A DNA stretch of 64,000 nucleotides from assembly GCF_001307155.1 (NCBI RefSeq), contig NZ_CP012830.1, forward strand, positions 6,322,501 through 6,386,500, read 5' to 3'. The translations under genes and the position numbers were made by a program. Source of the stretch: Pseudomonas fluorescens. Lineage in GTDB: Bacteria > Pseudomonadota > Gammaproteobacteria > Pseudomonadales > Pseudomonadaceae. Every line of letters begins with the position of its first letter. Position 1 is the first letter of the stretch. Below are positions 44,333-53,607 of this stretch, one piece after another. The notes under the pieces were generated by a model. The model was not told where the DNA came from. It was given only the letters and a program-made list of their open reading frames with translations, and ran no database searches.

Positions 44333-45094
44333 ATGGCACTCAAGCCATTGATCGGCGTTACTGCGTGCGTCAAACAGATTGGCCTGCACCCCTACCACGT
44401 TAGCGGCGACAAGTACTTGCGTGCTGTCAGCGTCGCGGCTCTGGGGCTGCCGGTGGTCATTCCTTCCTTAGGCGAACTAACCGAGATTGATGAGCTGCTC
44501 GCGCATCTCGACGGCTTGTTGCTGACCGGTTCGCCGTCGAATGTGGAGCCCTTCCACTATCAAGGCCCCGCCAGCGCACCCGGCACGGATCACGATCCTG
44601 CCCGGGACAGCACCACCCTTCCCTTATTGCGTGCAGCGATTGCCGCCGGTGTTCCGGTACTCGGTATTTGTCGCGGCTTTCAGGAAATGAACGTGGCGTT
44701 CGGTGGCAGCTTGCATCAGAAGGTCCACGAATTGCCCGGCATGCTTGATCACCGGGAAGCAGATCATCCGGACCTGGCGGTGCAGTACGCACCGGCTCAT
44801 GCGGTCAGCGTGCAACCGGGCGGTGTGTTCCAAGCGCTGGAATTGCCGCCGGTGTTCCAGGTCAATTCGATTCACAGCCAAGGCATCGACCGACTGGCCC
44901 CCGGCCTGCGCGCCGAAGCCATCGCTCCCGATGGCCTGATCGAAGCGATTTCCGTAGAGCACAGCAAGGCCTTCGCCCTCGGCGTGCAATGGCACCCGGA
45001 ATGGCAGGTCCTGGCCAACCCTCCCTACTTGAGTATTTTCCAGGCGTTTGGCGACGCATGTCGGCAACGGGCGGCGCTGCGTAATACGCGCTGA
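44333..45094 (+). CDS. puuD: Gamma-glutamyl-GABA hydrolase (PuuD/SpuA)
   Basis: 253 residues of the class I glutamine-amidotransferase-like fold. 'VPVLGICRGFQEMNV' carries the Cys nucleophile near residue 114, and 'QWHPEWQ' has the His of the triad. It releases GABA from gamma-glutamyl-GABA. GAGGTG precedes ATG 44333. Divergent from puuA. Confidence 0.88.
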   Translation: MALKPLIGVTACVKQIGLHPYHVSGDKYLRAVSVAALGLPVVIPSLGELTEIDELLAHLDGLLLTGSPSNVEPFHYQGPASAPGTDHDPARDSTTLPLLRAAIAAGVPVLGICRGFQEMNVAFGGSLHQKVHELPGMLDHREADHPDLAVQYAPAHAVSVQPGGVFQALELPPVFQVNSIHSQGIDRLAPGLRAEAIAPDGLIEAISVEHSKAFALGVQWHPEWQVLANPPYLSIFQAFGDACRQRAALRNTR

Positions 45095-45250
45095 CTGAAC
45101 ACTCGATTAATCCATTTACTGCCCACGTGAGTCGGGCGGGCGCGCCCTTGCGCATCCGTGACTCACGAAAACGACACACCGCAATAACAACAAGTACGAC
45201 CAGGCAGCCAGGACGGCGGCGCCGAATTAGCCCGACCGACACGGGTAACC

Positions 45251-45346
45251 CTTGTAGGAGCCGAGCTTGCTCGCGATGAGGCCCTGACAGTCGACATCAA
45301 CGCTGACTGGCAGGCCGCCATCGCGAGCAAGCTCGGCTCCTACAAG
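45251..45346. repeat. REPIN between puuD and potG
   Basis: CTTGTAGGAGCCGAGCTTGC... at 45251 pairs with ...GCAAGCTCGGCTCCTACAAG ending 45346. It occupies the place where a substrate-binding protein or aminotransferase gene lies in P. aeruginosa. Confidence 0.85.
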
Positions 45347-45428
45347 GGCCGTACCCGGTGCGGGTTCGCAATCAACTATTAAGTCAGGCCGTATTGGCCC
45401 GACGACTGACACCTGTTGGGAGTTTCAC

Positions 45429-46571
45429 ATGGCAAACGCCTCCAGCATTTACAGGAAGGCTCTAGAAGGTAATCAGCAACCGAAAAAGGTTCTGGTGAGA
45501 GTCGACCGCGTAACCAAGAAATTTGACGAAACCATTGCCGTAGACGATGTGTCCCTGGACATCCACCAAGGCGAAATCTTCGCCATGCTGGGCGGTTCGG
45601 GTTCCGGCAAATCGACACTCCTGCGCATGCTGGCAGGCTTTGAGCGACCGACCGAAGGGCGGATCTACCTCGATGGCGTGGACATCACCGATATGCCGCC
45701 GTACGAGCGGCCAATCAACATGATGTTCCAGTCCTACGCGCTGTTCCCGCACATGACCGTGGCGCAGAACATTGCCTTCGGTCTGAAGCAGGACCGTCTG
45801 CCCGCCAGTGAAATCGAAGCCCGCGTCGAAGAAATGCTCAAGCTGGTGCACATGACCCAGTACGCCAAGCGCAAGCCGCATCAACTCTCCGGTGGTCAGC
45901 GTCAGCGTGTGGCACTGGCTCGTTCGCTGGCCAAGCGCCCGAAACTGCTACTGCTCGACGAGCCGATGGGCGCGCTGGACAAAAAGCTGCGTTCGCAGAT
46001 GCAACTCGAATTGGTGGAAATCATCGAACGCGTCGGCGTGACCTGCGTGATGGTGACTCACGACCAAGAAGAGGCCATGACCATGGCCCAACGCATCGCG
46101 ATCATGCACCTGGGCTGGATCGCGCAGATCGGTAGTCCGGTCGACATTTATGAAGCGCCGGTCAGCCGCATGGTCTGCGAATTCATCGGCAACGTGAACG
46201 CCTTCGACGGCACCGTAGTGGAAGACCTGGAAGGTCACGCGATCATTCACAGCCCGGACCTCGAACAGAAGATCTACGTCGGTCACGGCGTGAGTACGTC
46301 GGTGCAGGACAAGTCGATCACCTACGCCATCCGCCCGGAAAAAATGCTGGTCAGCACCCTCAAACCCGATACCCGTTACAACTGGTCCCAGGGCAAGGTT
46401 CACGACATCGCTTACCTCGGCGGACACTCGGTGTTTTACGTCGAGCTGCCTGGCGGCAAGATCGTGCAGTCGTTCATGGCCAACGCCGAACGCCGCGGCA
46501 CACGCCCGACATGGGACGATCAGGTCTACGTCTGGTGGGAAGACGACAGCGGCGTGGTACTGCGCGCATGA
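45429..46571 (+). CDS. potG: Polyamine ABC transporter ATP-binding protein (PotG/SpuF)
   Basis: 380 residues. Walker A 'LGGSGSGKST', signature 'LSGGQRQRVALARSLA', Walker B 'LLLLDEP' and switch 'VTHDQEEA' are intact; the C-terminal third is a TOBE domain. It powers putrescine/spermidine import with PotH and PotI. The stop overlaps potH by ATGA. Preceded by GGGAG. No binding-protein gene (potF/spuD/spuE) is in this cluster. Confidence 0.9.
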   Translation: MANASSIYRKALEGNQQPKKVLVRVDRVTKKFDETIAVDDVSLDIHQGEIFAMLGGSGSGKSTLLRMLAGFERPTEGRIYLDGVDITDMPPYERPINMMFQSYALFPHMTVAQNIAFGLKQDRLPASEIEARVEEMLKLVHMTQYAKRKPHQLSGGQRQRVALARSLAKRPKLLLLDEPMGALDKKLRSQMQLELVEIIERVGVTCVMVTHDQEEAMTMAQRIAIMHLGWIAQIGSPVDIYEAPVSRMVCEFIGNVNAFDGTVVEDLEGHAIIHSPDLEQKIYVGHGVSTSVQDKSITYAIRPEKMLVSTLKPDTRYNWSQGKVHDIAYLGGHSVFYVELPGGKIVQSFMANAERRGTRPTWDDQVYVWWEDDSGVVLRA

Positions 46572-47482
46572 ACACTCTCACTCAGCAGTTTCAGCGGTTT
46601 TTGCCGAGCGGCCGTAAAGTCGTGATCGGTATTCCATTCCTGTGGCTGTGCCTGTTCTTCATGCTGCCGTTTTTCCTGGTGATGAAGATCAGTTTTTCTG
46701 AAGCAGCCCTGGCCATTCCACCCTACTCCGAGATCTACAGCTTCGCTGAGCAGAAATTCCAGCTGCTGTTGAACCTCGGCAACTACGCCATGCTCGGCGA
46801 CGATGAGCTGTACATCTCGGCTTATCTGGGCTCCTTGAAAATGGCCGCCCTCAGCACGGCGATGTGCCTGGTGATCGGTTTCCCGATGGCCTACGCCATT
46901 TCCAAGGCCAGCAAGGAAGCGCAGAACGTCTTGCTGCTGCTGATCATGATGCCGACCTGGACGGCGATCCTGATCCGCGTGTATGCGTGGATGGGCATCC
47001 TCAGCAACAACGGTTTGCTCAATGCCTTCTTGCTCTGGACCGGGCTGATTTCAGAGCCGATCGAAATCCTCAACACCAACACCGCGGTCTATATCGGCGT
47101 GGTGTATGCGTACCTGCCGTTCATGGTGCTGCCGCTGTACGCCAACCTCGTCAAGCATGACGGCAGTCTGCTGGAAGCCGCATCGGACCTGGGTTCAAGC
47201 AACTTCAACAACTTCTGGAAAATCACCGTCCCGCTGGCCAGGAACGGCATCATCGCAGGCTGCATGCTGGTGTTCATTCCGGTGGTCGGTGAGTTCGTGA
47301 TTCCGGAGCTGCTCGGCGGCCCGGAAACCCTGATGATTGGTCGCGTGCTGTGGCAGGAGTTCTTCAACAACCGTGACTGGCCGGTGGCGTCCGCGTTGGC
47401 GGTGGTGATGCTGGCGATCCTGATTGTGCCGATCATCCTGTTCAACCGTAGCCAAGCCAAAGAGATGGAGGGACGGGCATGA
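46568..47482 (+). CDS. potH: Polyamine ABC transporter permease (PotH/SpuG)
   Basis: 304 residues with about six membrane spans and the permease EAA loop 'EAASDLGSSNFNNFWKITVP'. ATG 46568 overlaps the potG stop; the stop overlaps the potI start by ATGA. Confidence 0.9.
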   Translation: MNTLTQQFQRFLPSGRKVVIGIPFLWLCLFFMLPFFLVMKISFSEAALAIPPYSEIYSFAEQKFQLLLNLGNYAMLGDDELYISAYLGSLKMAALSTAMCLVIGFPMAYAISKASKEAQNVLLLLIMMPTWTAILIRVYAWMGILSNNGLLNAFLLWTGLISEPIEILNTNTAVYIGVVYAYLPFMVLPLYANLVKHDGSLLEAASDLGSSNFNNFWKITVPLARNGIIAGCMLVFIPVVGEFVIPELLGGPETLMIGRVLWQEFFNNRDWPVASALAVVMLAILIVPIILFNRSQAKEMEGRA

Positions 47483-48378
47483 ACCGTTTCGGATTTTCAA
47501 GAATGATGCTGGTGCTCGGCCTGCTGTTCATCTACATGCCGATGCTGATCCTGGTGATCTACTCGTTCAACGCCTCGAAGCTGGTGACGGTCTGGGGCGG
47601 CTGGTCGGTGAAGTGGTATGTCGGCCTGCTGGACAACACTCAACTGATGGGCTCGGTAGTGCGCTCGCTGGAAATTGCCTGCTACACCTCGATTGCGGCG
47701 GTTGCGCTGGGGACGCTGGCGGCTTTCGTGCTGACCCGCGTCACCCGCTTCAAGGGCCGCACGCTGTTCGGCGGCCTGGTCACTGCGCCATTGGTGATGC
47801 CAGAAGTGATCACCGGCCTGTCGTTGTTGCTGCTGTTCGTGGCCATGGCGCAGATGATCGGCTGGCCGCAGGAACGTGGCATCGTCACCATCTGGATCGC
47901 CCACACCACGTTCTGCGCCGCGTATGTGGCGGTGGTCGTATCGGCGCGCTTGCGTGAGCTGGACCTGTCCATCGAAGAGGCCGCGATGGACCTCGGTGCC
48001 CGGCCATTGAAGGTGTTCTTCCTGATCACCATTCCAATGATCGCGCCGTCGCTGGCAGCAGGCGGCATGATGTCGTTCGCCCTGTCGCTGGACGATCTGG
48101 TGCTGGCGAGCTTCGTCTCCGGGCCGGGTTCGACCACCCTGCCGATGGAAGTGTTCTCGGCTGTGCGTCTGGGCGTGAAACCCGAGATCAACGCCGTGGC
48201 CAGCCTGATTCTGCTGGCGGTATCGATCGTGACCTTCATGGTCTGGTACTTCAGCCGCAAGGCCGAAGCCACTCGCAAGCGTGCGATCCAGGAAGCCATG
48301 GATCAGACCGCCAGCGAATCCTGGAAGCAACCGGCTTCACAACGACCTGCTACCCAACAGATCGATGCGACGGCTTAA
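47479..48378 (+). CDS. potI: Polyamine ABC transporter permease (PotI/SpuH)
   Basis: 299 residues, six spans, EAA loop 'EAAMDLGARPLKVFFLITIP'. It pairs with PotH to form the inner-membrane channel. Last gene of the operon; a strong terminator follows after 140 bases. Confidence 0.9.
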   Translation: MNRFGFSRMMLVLGLLFIYMPMLILVIYSFNASKLVTVWGGWSVKWYVGLLDNTQLMGSVVRSLEIACYTSIAAVALGTLAAFVLTRVTRFKGRTLFGGLVTAPLVMPEVITGLSLLLLFVAMAQMIGWPQERGIVTIWIAHTTFCAAYVAVVVSARLRELDLSIEEAAMDLGARPLKVFFLITIPMIAPSLAAGGMMSFALSLDDLVLASFVSGPGSTTLPMEVFSAVRLGVKPEINAVASLILLAVSIVTFMVWYFSRKAEATRKRAIQEAMDQTASESWKQPASQRPATQQIDATA

Positions 48379-48519
48379 CGCCGTCGCGTTTCACCGCGAC
48401 AGCACTGAATAGATAACGGTGCGCCCTCGGGCGTGTCACGCAATTCCGTTCACGCAGCGCCTTACCACCGCCGCAGTTACACGAACGGCCTCACCTGGCT
48501 CCTCGGTTAAGGTGATTTT

Positions 48520-48543
48520 GGGCGCCCTCGGGCGCCCTTTTTG
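48520..48543 (+). terminator. Rho-independent terminator after potI
   Basis: GGGCGCC-CTC-GGGCGCCC followed by TTTTT. It also lies near the end of the convergent MocR gene. Confidence 0.85.
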
Positions 48544-48565
48544 CTTCCAGGCCGCCCTCGTGATC

Positions 48566-49954
48566 TCAGTAGTAACGTCGCGGGTCGGAATCGATCAGGC
48601 TGGTCAGCTTGGTCAGGGCGAAGCGCAATTCGTCCTGGCTGGTGGGCGACATCAGCACCACCCGCACGCAGCGGGTAATCCCGGAACGTTCGGCCTGAAA
48701 TTGCGTGCCACTGAGCACCAGCACTCCGTGAGTCCGAGCCAGCATGGCGAACTCGTCGCTGGTCCACGGCTCGGGCAGCGTCAACCAGACGTGGTAGGAA
48801 TACGGCTGGGTCTTGAGCTCGAAATTGGCAAATATTTCCTGGGCAATCGCTTGCCGCCCGGCGGCTTCGTTGCGCTGGATGCGGATCAGGTTTTTGTCGA
48901 GGCCTTCGGTAATCACATTGCTGGCCAATTGCGCGGTCAGCGGCGACGGCATCCAGACGCTGCTGCGCACCATCGAGGTCAGGCGCGACAGCAATTTGGG
49001 CGGGCTATAGAGATAGCCGATGCGTAGCGCCGGCATCACCGATTTCGACAGGCTGGTCAGGTACACCGAACGATCCGGCGCAAACGCCGACAACGGCTTG
49101 ATCGACGGATCGGTGGCGAGGAAGCCGTAGATGTCATCGTCCAGGATGATGAAGTCGAACTCTTCGGCCAGTGCCGCAATTTGTGCTCGGCGTTTTTGCG
49201 ACATGATCGCCGCCGTCGGGTTCTGGCAGGTCGCGACGCAAACCAGCATCGCTGGCCTCTCGCGCAGGCACAGTTCGCGCAGCGCTTCGGGAATGATCCC
49301 TTCATCGTCCATCGGCACGCCACGCAGGCGGCGCTCAAGACCATGAGCCAGGGAAATGATGCCGGGGTAGCAAAGTTCTTCGCAGAGAACCAGGTCACCG
49401 GCGTTGGTCAGGGCGCTCATCGCGACCATCAAGCCATGCTGGGCACCGGCGGTGATCACCACTTGCTGCCATTGCGCATCGGGCAACGAATGGCGCAACC
49501 ACTGCGCACCCGCTTCGCGATGAGCCGGGTGACCGCCGTCCGGCGCGTAATCCAGGGTACGGGCGAAGTCGGTGCTCTTGGCCATGCCCACCAACGCACC
49601 GCGCAACCAGTATTCCAGGGTTTCGCTGCTGGGCTTGATGATCGACAGATCGAGTAATTCGGATTGCCCCAGGTTCAGCGACGCGGCGCTGTTGCCGGCT
49701 GGCAGTTCCAGTTGCTTTTGATTGAGCACATACGTGCCCCGCCCCACTTCCCCCTGCACCAGACGACGTCGATGGGCTTCGCTGTAGGCCCGACTGATGG
49801 TGCCCGGCGTGACATTCAAGGTGGTGGCCAGCTCCCGCAGGGTCGGCAGACGATCACCTTCGCTCAGCACGCCGCTGCTGATATCGCGCGCCAACGCATC
49901 GGCAATCGACAAATACATCGGCTGGCTGAACTCGCTTAGCTGGGGAACCCACAT
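48566..49954 (-). CDS. MocR/GntR-type regulator with aminotransferase-like domain
   Basis: 462 residues. The GntR winged helix is 'LARDISSGVLSEGDRLPTLR', then 'NVTPGTISRAYSEAHRRRLV'; the fold-I aminotransferase-like part has the PLP Lys in 'TSLSKSVMPALRIGYLY'. MocR regulators sense PLP or amino-acid adducts. Divergent from benE with repeated boxes between, so it probably controls benE-glyA and itself. Confidence 0.88.
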   Translation of the reverse strand: MWVPQLSEFSQPMYLSIADALARDISSGVLSEGDRLPTLRELATTLNVTPGTISRAYSEAHRRRLVQGEVGRGTYVLNQKQLELPAGNSAASLNLGQSELLDLSIIKPSSETLEYWLRGALVGMAKSTDFARTLDYAPDGGHPAHREAGAQWLRHSLPDAQWQQVVITAGAQHGLMVAMSALTNAGDLVLCEELCYPGIISLAHGLERRLRGVPMDDEGIIPEALRELCLRERPAMLVCVATCQNPTAAIMSQKRRAQIAALAEEFDFIILDDDIYGFLATDPSIKPLSAFAPDRSVYLTSLSKSVMPALRIGYLYSPPKLLSRLTSMVRSSVWMPSPLTAQLASNVITEGLDKNLIRIQRNEAAGRQAIAQEIFANFELKTQPYSYHVWLTLPEPWTSDEFAMLARTHGVLVLSGTQFQAERSGITRCVRVVLMSPTSQDELRFALTKLTSLIDSDPRRYY

Positions 49955-50020
49955 GAATGTTCACTGCCCATCGTAGAAATGATGAATATCCGAGCATATC
50001 ACATGGAGGTTAGGCAACTA

Positions 50021-50258
50021 ATCAATCGACTCAATCAGCAAATTGAGTCGATTTACTCAACAATTGAATCGGTATGCATCGCAACCTGAAGATATTTTTT
50101 AGAGTATTAATATCCTTACAAATCAATCAATTAAACAACATTCGACCAAAAAACAGGCACTGATAGCAAGAAAACATCTCATAACAGTCTCACCACCCAT
50201 TGAATCAACTCAATTTAATCAAATACACTCATCTAGAATCGAATCAATCGACTCAATC
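50021..50258. promoter_or_regulatory. Repeated MocR boxes in the divergent promoter region
   Basis: The 16-mer ATCAATCGACTCAATC occurs twice (50021-50036 and 50243-50258). An inverted TTGAGTCGATT copy lies at 50043-50053 and degenerate TGAATCAACTCAAT at 50201-50214. Direct repeats plus an inverted copy are the site layout known for MocR regulators. Confidence 0.75.
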
Positions 50259-50306
50259 CTCCCCACCTGATCACTGCGCGACTCTGCCGCGCCAAATCGA
50301 GACATC

Positions 50307-51512
50307 ATGGACACACTCAAAAAGGATCTATCCCTGTCAGCGGTCATTGCGGGCTTCATCGCGGTGATCATTTCCTATGCCGGCCCTTTGATCATCGTGT
50401 TTCAGGCAGCCAAGGAAGCCCATCTGCCCAACGACGTGGTGTCTTCGTGGATCTGGGCCATTTCCATCGGCAGCGGCATTACCGGCCTGTTCCTGAGCTG
50501 GCGCCTGCGGATTCCGGTAATCACCGCGTGGTCGACGCCGGGTGCGGCATTGCTGGTATCGATGTTGCCCACCGTTACCCTGCCCCAGGCCATCGGTGCC
50601 TATGTCGTGGCGTCGGTAATCATCGCCGTGGTCGGTTTGTCCGGTGCGTTCGACAAACTGATGAGTCGCCTGCCCAAAGCCATCGCTGCCGCCATGCTCG
50701 CGGGTATTCTGTTTCGCTTCGGCGCAGAGCTGTTCACCTCGATCAAGCTGCAACCGGCGTTGGTGCTGTCGATGATCGCGACCTATCTGATCTTCAAACG
50801 CTTTTCGCCACGCTACGCGATTCTCTCGGTGCTGATTATCGGTTGCGCCGTGGCCGCCTCGTTCGGTGAACTCAACAGCAGCTCGATCACCATCGCCGTG
50901 GCCCACCCGGTCTTCATCGCCCCCGAGTGGAGCTGGCACGCAATCATCAACATCGGTCTGCCACTGGCTCTAGTGACCCTGACCGGCCAGCATGTCCCCG
51001 GCATGGCGGTGTTGCGCACTTCGGGCTACAACACCCCGGCGCGCTCGATCATTTCGGTCACCGCGATTGGCTCGATTCTGATGGCCCCGTTCGGCTCCCA
51101 TGGTTTTAACCTGGCAGCGATTACGGCGGCGATCTGCACCGGCCGCGAAGCCCACGAAGACCGTGACAAACGCTACGTCGCCGGGATTGCCTGCGGGGTG
51201 TTCTACATTCTGATGGGCACCTTTGGCGCGACCCTGGCCTCGGTGTTTTCCGCCCTGCCTAAAGAGTTGATTGCCTCCCTCGCCGGCCTGGCCTTGTTCG
51301 GTGCAATCAGCGCCGGGTTGACCGGCGCCATGGCGGACGAGAAGCAACGTGAAGCGGCGCTGATCACCTTCCTGGTCACCGCCTCGGGCATGAGTTTCCT
51401 CGGTTTGGCCGCCGCTTTCTGGGGTTTGATCTTCGGTCTCGCGGCGCACTTCGTACTGACTTACACCCGGGAAAGCAAAGCCGCCGTCATCGCCGAGGGC
51501 AGCCGACCATAA
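50307..51512 (+). CDS. BenE-family transporter
   Basis: 401 residues, about twelve spans. 'VITAWSTPGAALLVSMLP' and 'HVPGMAVLRTSGYNTPARSI' are conserved in the BenE family, whose named member is a benzoate/H+ symporter. Here no aromatic catabolic genes are near; the MocR regulator and glyA suggest an amino-acid-like or one-carbon substrate instead (inference). Confidence 0.85.
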   Translation: MDTLKKDLSLSAVIAGFIAVIISYAGPLIIVFQAAKEAHLPNDVVSSWIWAISIGSGITGLFLSWRLRIPVITAWSTPGAALLVSMLPTVTLPQAIGAYVVASVIIAVVGLSGAFDKLMSRLPKAIAAAMLAGILFRFGAELFTSIKLQPALVLSMIATYLIFKRFSPRYAILSVLIIGCAVAASFGELNSSSITIAVAHPVFIAPEWSWHAIINIGLPLALVTLTGQHVPGMAVLRTSGYNTPARSIISVTAIGSILMAPFGSHGFNLAAITAAICTGREAHEDRDKRYVAGIACGVFYILMGTFGATLASVFSALPKELIASLAGLALFGAISAGLTGAMADEKQREAALITFLVTASGMSFLGLAAAFWGLIFGLAAHFVLTYTRESKAAVIAEGSRP

Positions 51513-51517
51513 CCGCT

Positions 51518-51679
51518 CGCTACGACTTCATTGTGGTCGGTGGTGGCATCGCCAGCGTGATCCTGATCACCGGCAGCGGCCTGAAAGACACCTCCATTTT
51601 TCTATCTGACTCGACCAAAGGCCAATCACGGATGCAGCCGCATCACGCGCTGGCACCGCTGGCCGAAGCGCTTACCTAA
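51518..51679 (+). pseudogene. Composite gene scar between benE and glyA
   Basis: An open stretch without a good start reads 'RYDFIVVGGGIA' (first FAD strand of a GMC-type oxidoreductase) joined in frame to 'LITGSGLKDTSIF' and ending 'PLAEALT', which resembles the C-terminus of threonine synthase. It seems to be the remnant of two deleted genes fused by deletion. Assignment of both parts is by eye. Confidence 0.5.
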
Positions 51680-51690
51680 GGAATCACACC

Positions 51691-52929
51691 ATGAGCCTGC
51701 AGAATTTCGACCCCACCATTGCCCGCTTGATCGACCGCGAACGCAACCGCCAGGAAACCCACCTGGAGCTGATCGCCTCAGAAAACTATGTCAGCGAAGA
51801 AGTGCTCCAGGCACAGGGTTCGGTGCTCACCAACAAATATGCCGAAGGCTATCCGGGTAAGCGCTACTACGGCGGCTGCAAGGTCGTCGACGAGATTGAA
51901 AACCTGGCCATCGAGCGCGCCCGCAAACTGTTCAATTGTGAATACGTCAACGTCCAACCGCATTCCGGGTCCCAAGCCAACCAAGCAGTGTTTCTGGCAG
52001 TGCTCGAACCCGGCGACACGATTTTGGGGATGTCCCTGGCTCATGGCGGGCACTTGACCCATGGCGCGTCAGTGAATTTTTCCGGCAAGTTCTACAAGGC
52101 ATTTTCCTATGGACTGGAGAAGGAAACGGAGACCCTCGACTACGCCGCAATGGAAGCGCTGGCCCGGGAGCACCGGCCGAAGATGATCATTGCCGGGGCC
52201 TCGGCGTATTCCCGAACCATTGATTTCCAGCGCTTTCGCAATATCTGCGATGAAATCGGCGCTTACCTGATGGTCGACATGGCGCACTACGCGGGGCTGA
52301 TTGCGGCGGACGTATACCCGTCACCGGTCGGCATCGCCGACTTCATCACATCCACCACGCACAAAACCTTGCGTGGTCCGCGCGGCGGTCTGATCCTGGC
52401 CAAAGCGCAATACGCTGCGCTGCTGGACAAGACGATTTTCCCGGTTTACCAAGGTGGGCCGCTGATGCACGTCATCGCGGCCAAGGCAGTGGCGTTCAAC
52501 GAAGCCCTTGGCGATGGGTTCAAGCATTACCAGCAACGGGTGATCAACAACGCCCGGACCATGGCCGACATCCTGACCCGTCGTGGTTTGCGCGTGGTGT
52601 CCGGTGGCACCGACTGCCACATGTTCCTGCTCGATCTGCGCTCGATGAACATCACCGGCAAAGATGCCGAAGCGCTGCTGGAAAGCGCCCACATCACGCT
52701 AAACAAAAACGCGATTCCCGACGACCCGCAGAAACCGGCAATCACCAGCGGCATCCGCATTGGCACGCCAGCACTGACGACCCGGGGCTTTGGCGAGGCT
52801 GAGTGCGCTGAAGTGGCGAACCTGATCGCCGACCTGCTGGAACAACCGAACAACGCGGCGCTGCTGGATAACATCCGGCGCAGGGTGATGCACTTGTGTG
52901 AGTGTTTTCCGGTGTATCTGCTGAGTTGA
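51691..52929 (+). CDS. glyA: Serine hydroxymethyltransferase
   Basis: 412 residues, close to E. coli GlyA. 'LELIASENYVSEEVLQAQGS', 'PHSGSQANQAVF', 'VDMAHYAGLIA' and 'STTHKTLRGPRGG' with the PLP Lys are all intact. It interconverts serine and glycine with tetrahydrofolate. AAGGA precedes the ATG. The C-terminal end ('FPVYLLS') differs from the housekeeping pattern, so this may be one of several Pseudomonas glyA copies. A strong terminator follows. Confidence 0.9.
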   Translation: MSLQNFDPTIARLIDRERNRQETHLELIASENYVSEEVLQAQGSVLTNKYAEGYPGKRYYGGCKVVDEIENLAIERARKLFNCEYVNVQPHSGSQANQAVFLAVLEPGDTILGMSLAHGGHLTHGASVNFSGKFYKAFSYGLEKETETLDYAAMEALAREHRPKMIIAGASAYSRTIDFQRFRNICDEIGAYLMVDMAHYAGLIAADVYPSPVGIADFITSTTHKTLRGPRGGLILAKAQYAALLDKTIFPVYQGGPLMHVIAAKAVAFNEALGDGFKHYQQRVINNARTMADILTRRGLRVVSGGTDCHMFLLDLRSMNITGKDAEALLESAHITLNKNAIPDDPQKPAITSGIRIGTPALTTRGFGEAECAEVANLIADLLEQPNNAALLDNIRRRVMHLCECFPVYLLS

Positions 52930-52996
52930 TTGCTGGAAGAGTAGACCGAATAGGGAGACTTTAAAAACCGAATGGCGCATTTGGCGCTCCAATGAG

Positions 52997-53040
52997 GGCA
53001 ATGACGTCCGCTTAGAAATAAGTGGACGTCATTGCCTTTA
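52997..53040 (+). terminator. Terminator after glyA
   Basis: GGCAATGACGTCC (52997-53009) and GGACGTCATTGCC (53024-53036) form a perfect 13-bp stem with TTTA after it. Confidence 0.85.
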
Positions 53041-53186
53041 TCGCTATTGGCGTTTGGTGCAGGTAGATGACTTGGCCGGATGCTTACAATAGTTTCACGA
53101 GTATCTGAGTACAGAGAACAAATGTGGGGGCTTTTGAGAGTTCTGTGGGGGAGCGTGACGCTGAACTCGAAGCTGCCGCCCCCGCG

Positions 53187-53402
53187 TCAGAGCTTGGCGA
53201 TCGAGACCTCGGTGGATTTGACGAACGCGATGACCTCGCTGCCCACCACCAACTCGAGATCGCGAATCGAACGCGTGGTAATCACCGAAGTGACAATCCC
53301 GGAAGCGGTTTGTACATCGACTTCAGAGACCACCGGCCCTTCCAGGATTTCCTTGACGATGCCTTTGAACTGATTGCGGACGTTGATTGCTTTGATGGTC
53401 AT
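53187..53402 (-). CDS. Molbindin (TOBE/Mop-domain protein)
   Basis: 71 residues matching a single Mop/TOBE domain: 'NVRNQFKGIVKEILEGPVVSE', then 'TTRSIRDLELVVGSEVIAFVKSTEVSIAK'. Such proteins bind molybdate as oligomers. AGGAAG precedes ATG 53402; upstream open codons are not conserved. Confidence 0.85.
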   Translation of the reverse strand: MTIKAINVRNQFKGIVKEILEGPVVSEVDVQTASGIVTSVITTRSIRDLELVVGSEVIAFVKSTEVSIAKL

Positions 53403-53607
53403 GGCTAGGCTTCCTGTCGAAATGGCTACATGAGCACGGCTGTGCATGGCCTTAAAATGCACTTGATTGAACAAAGAACAAAGGAATAAATAACTAGATA
53501 TTTATTCCTTTTAAATATATGCAATGGAAGGCGTCGAGTGTGCGATAGAACCTCTTGGCTTCGCTGCGGCCCAATTTCTATTCATCAAGTCTCGTCTGGA
53601 GGTTGTG

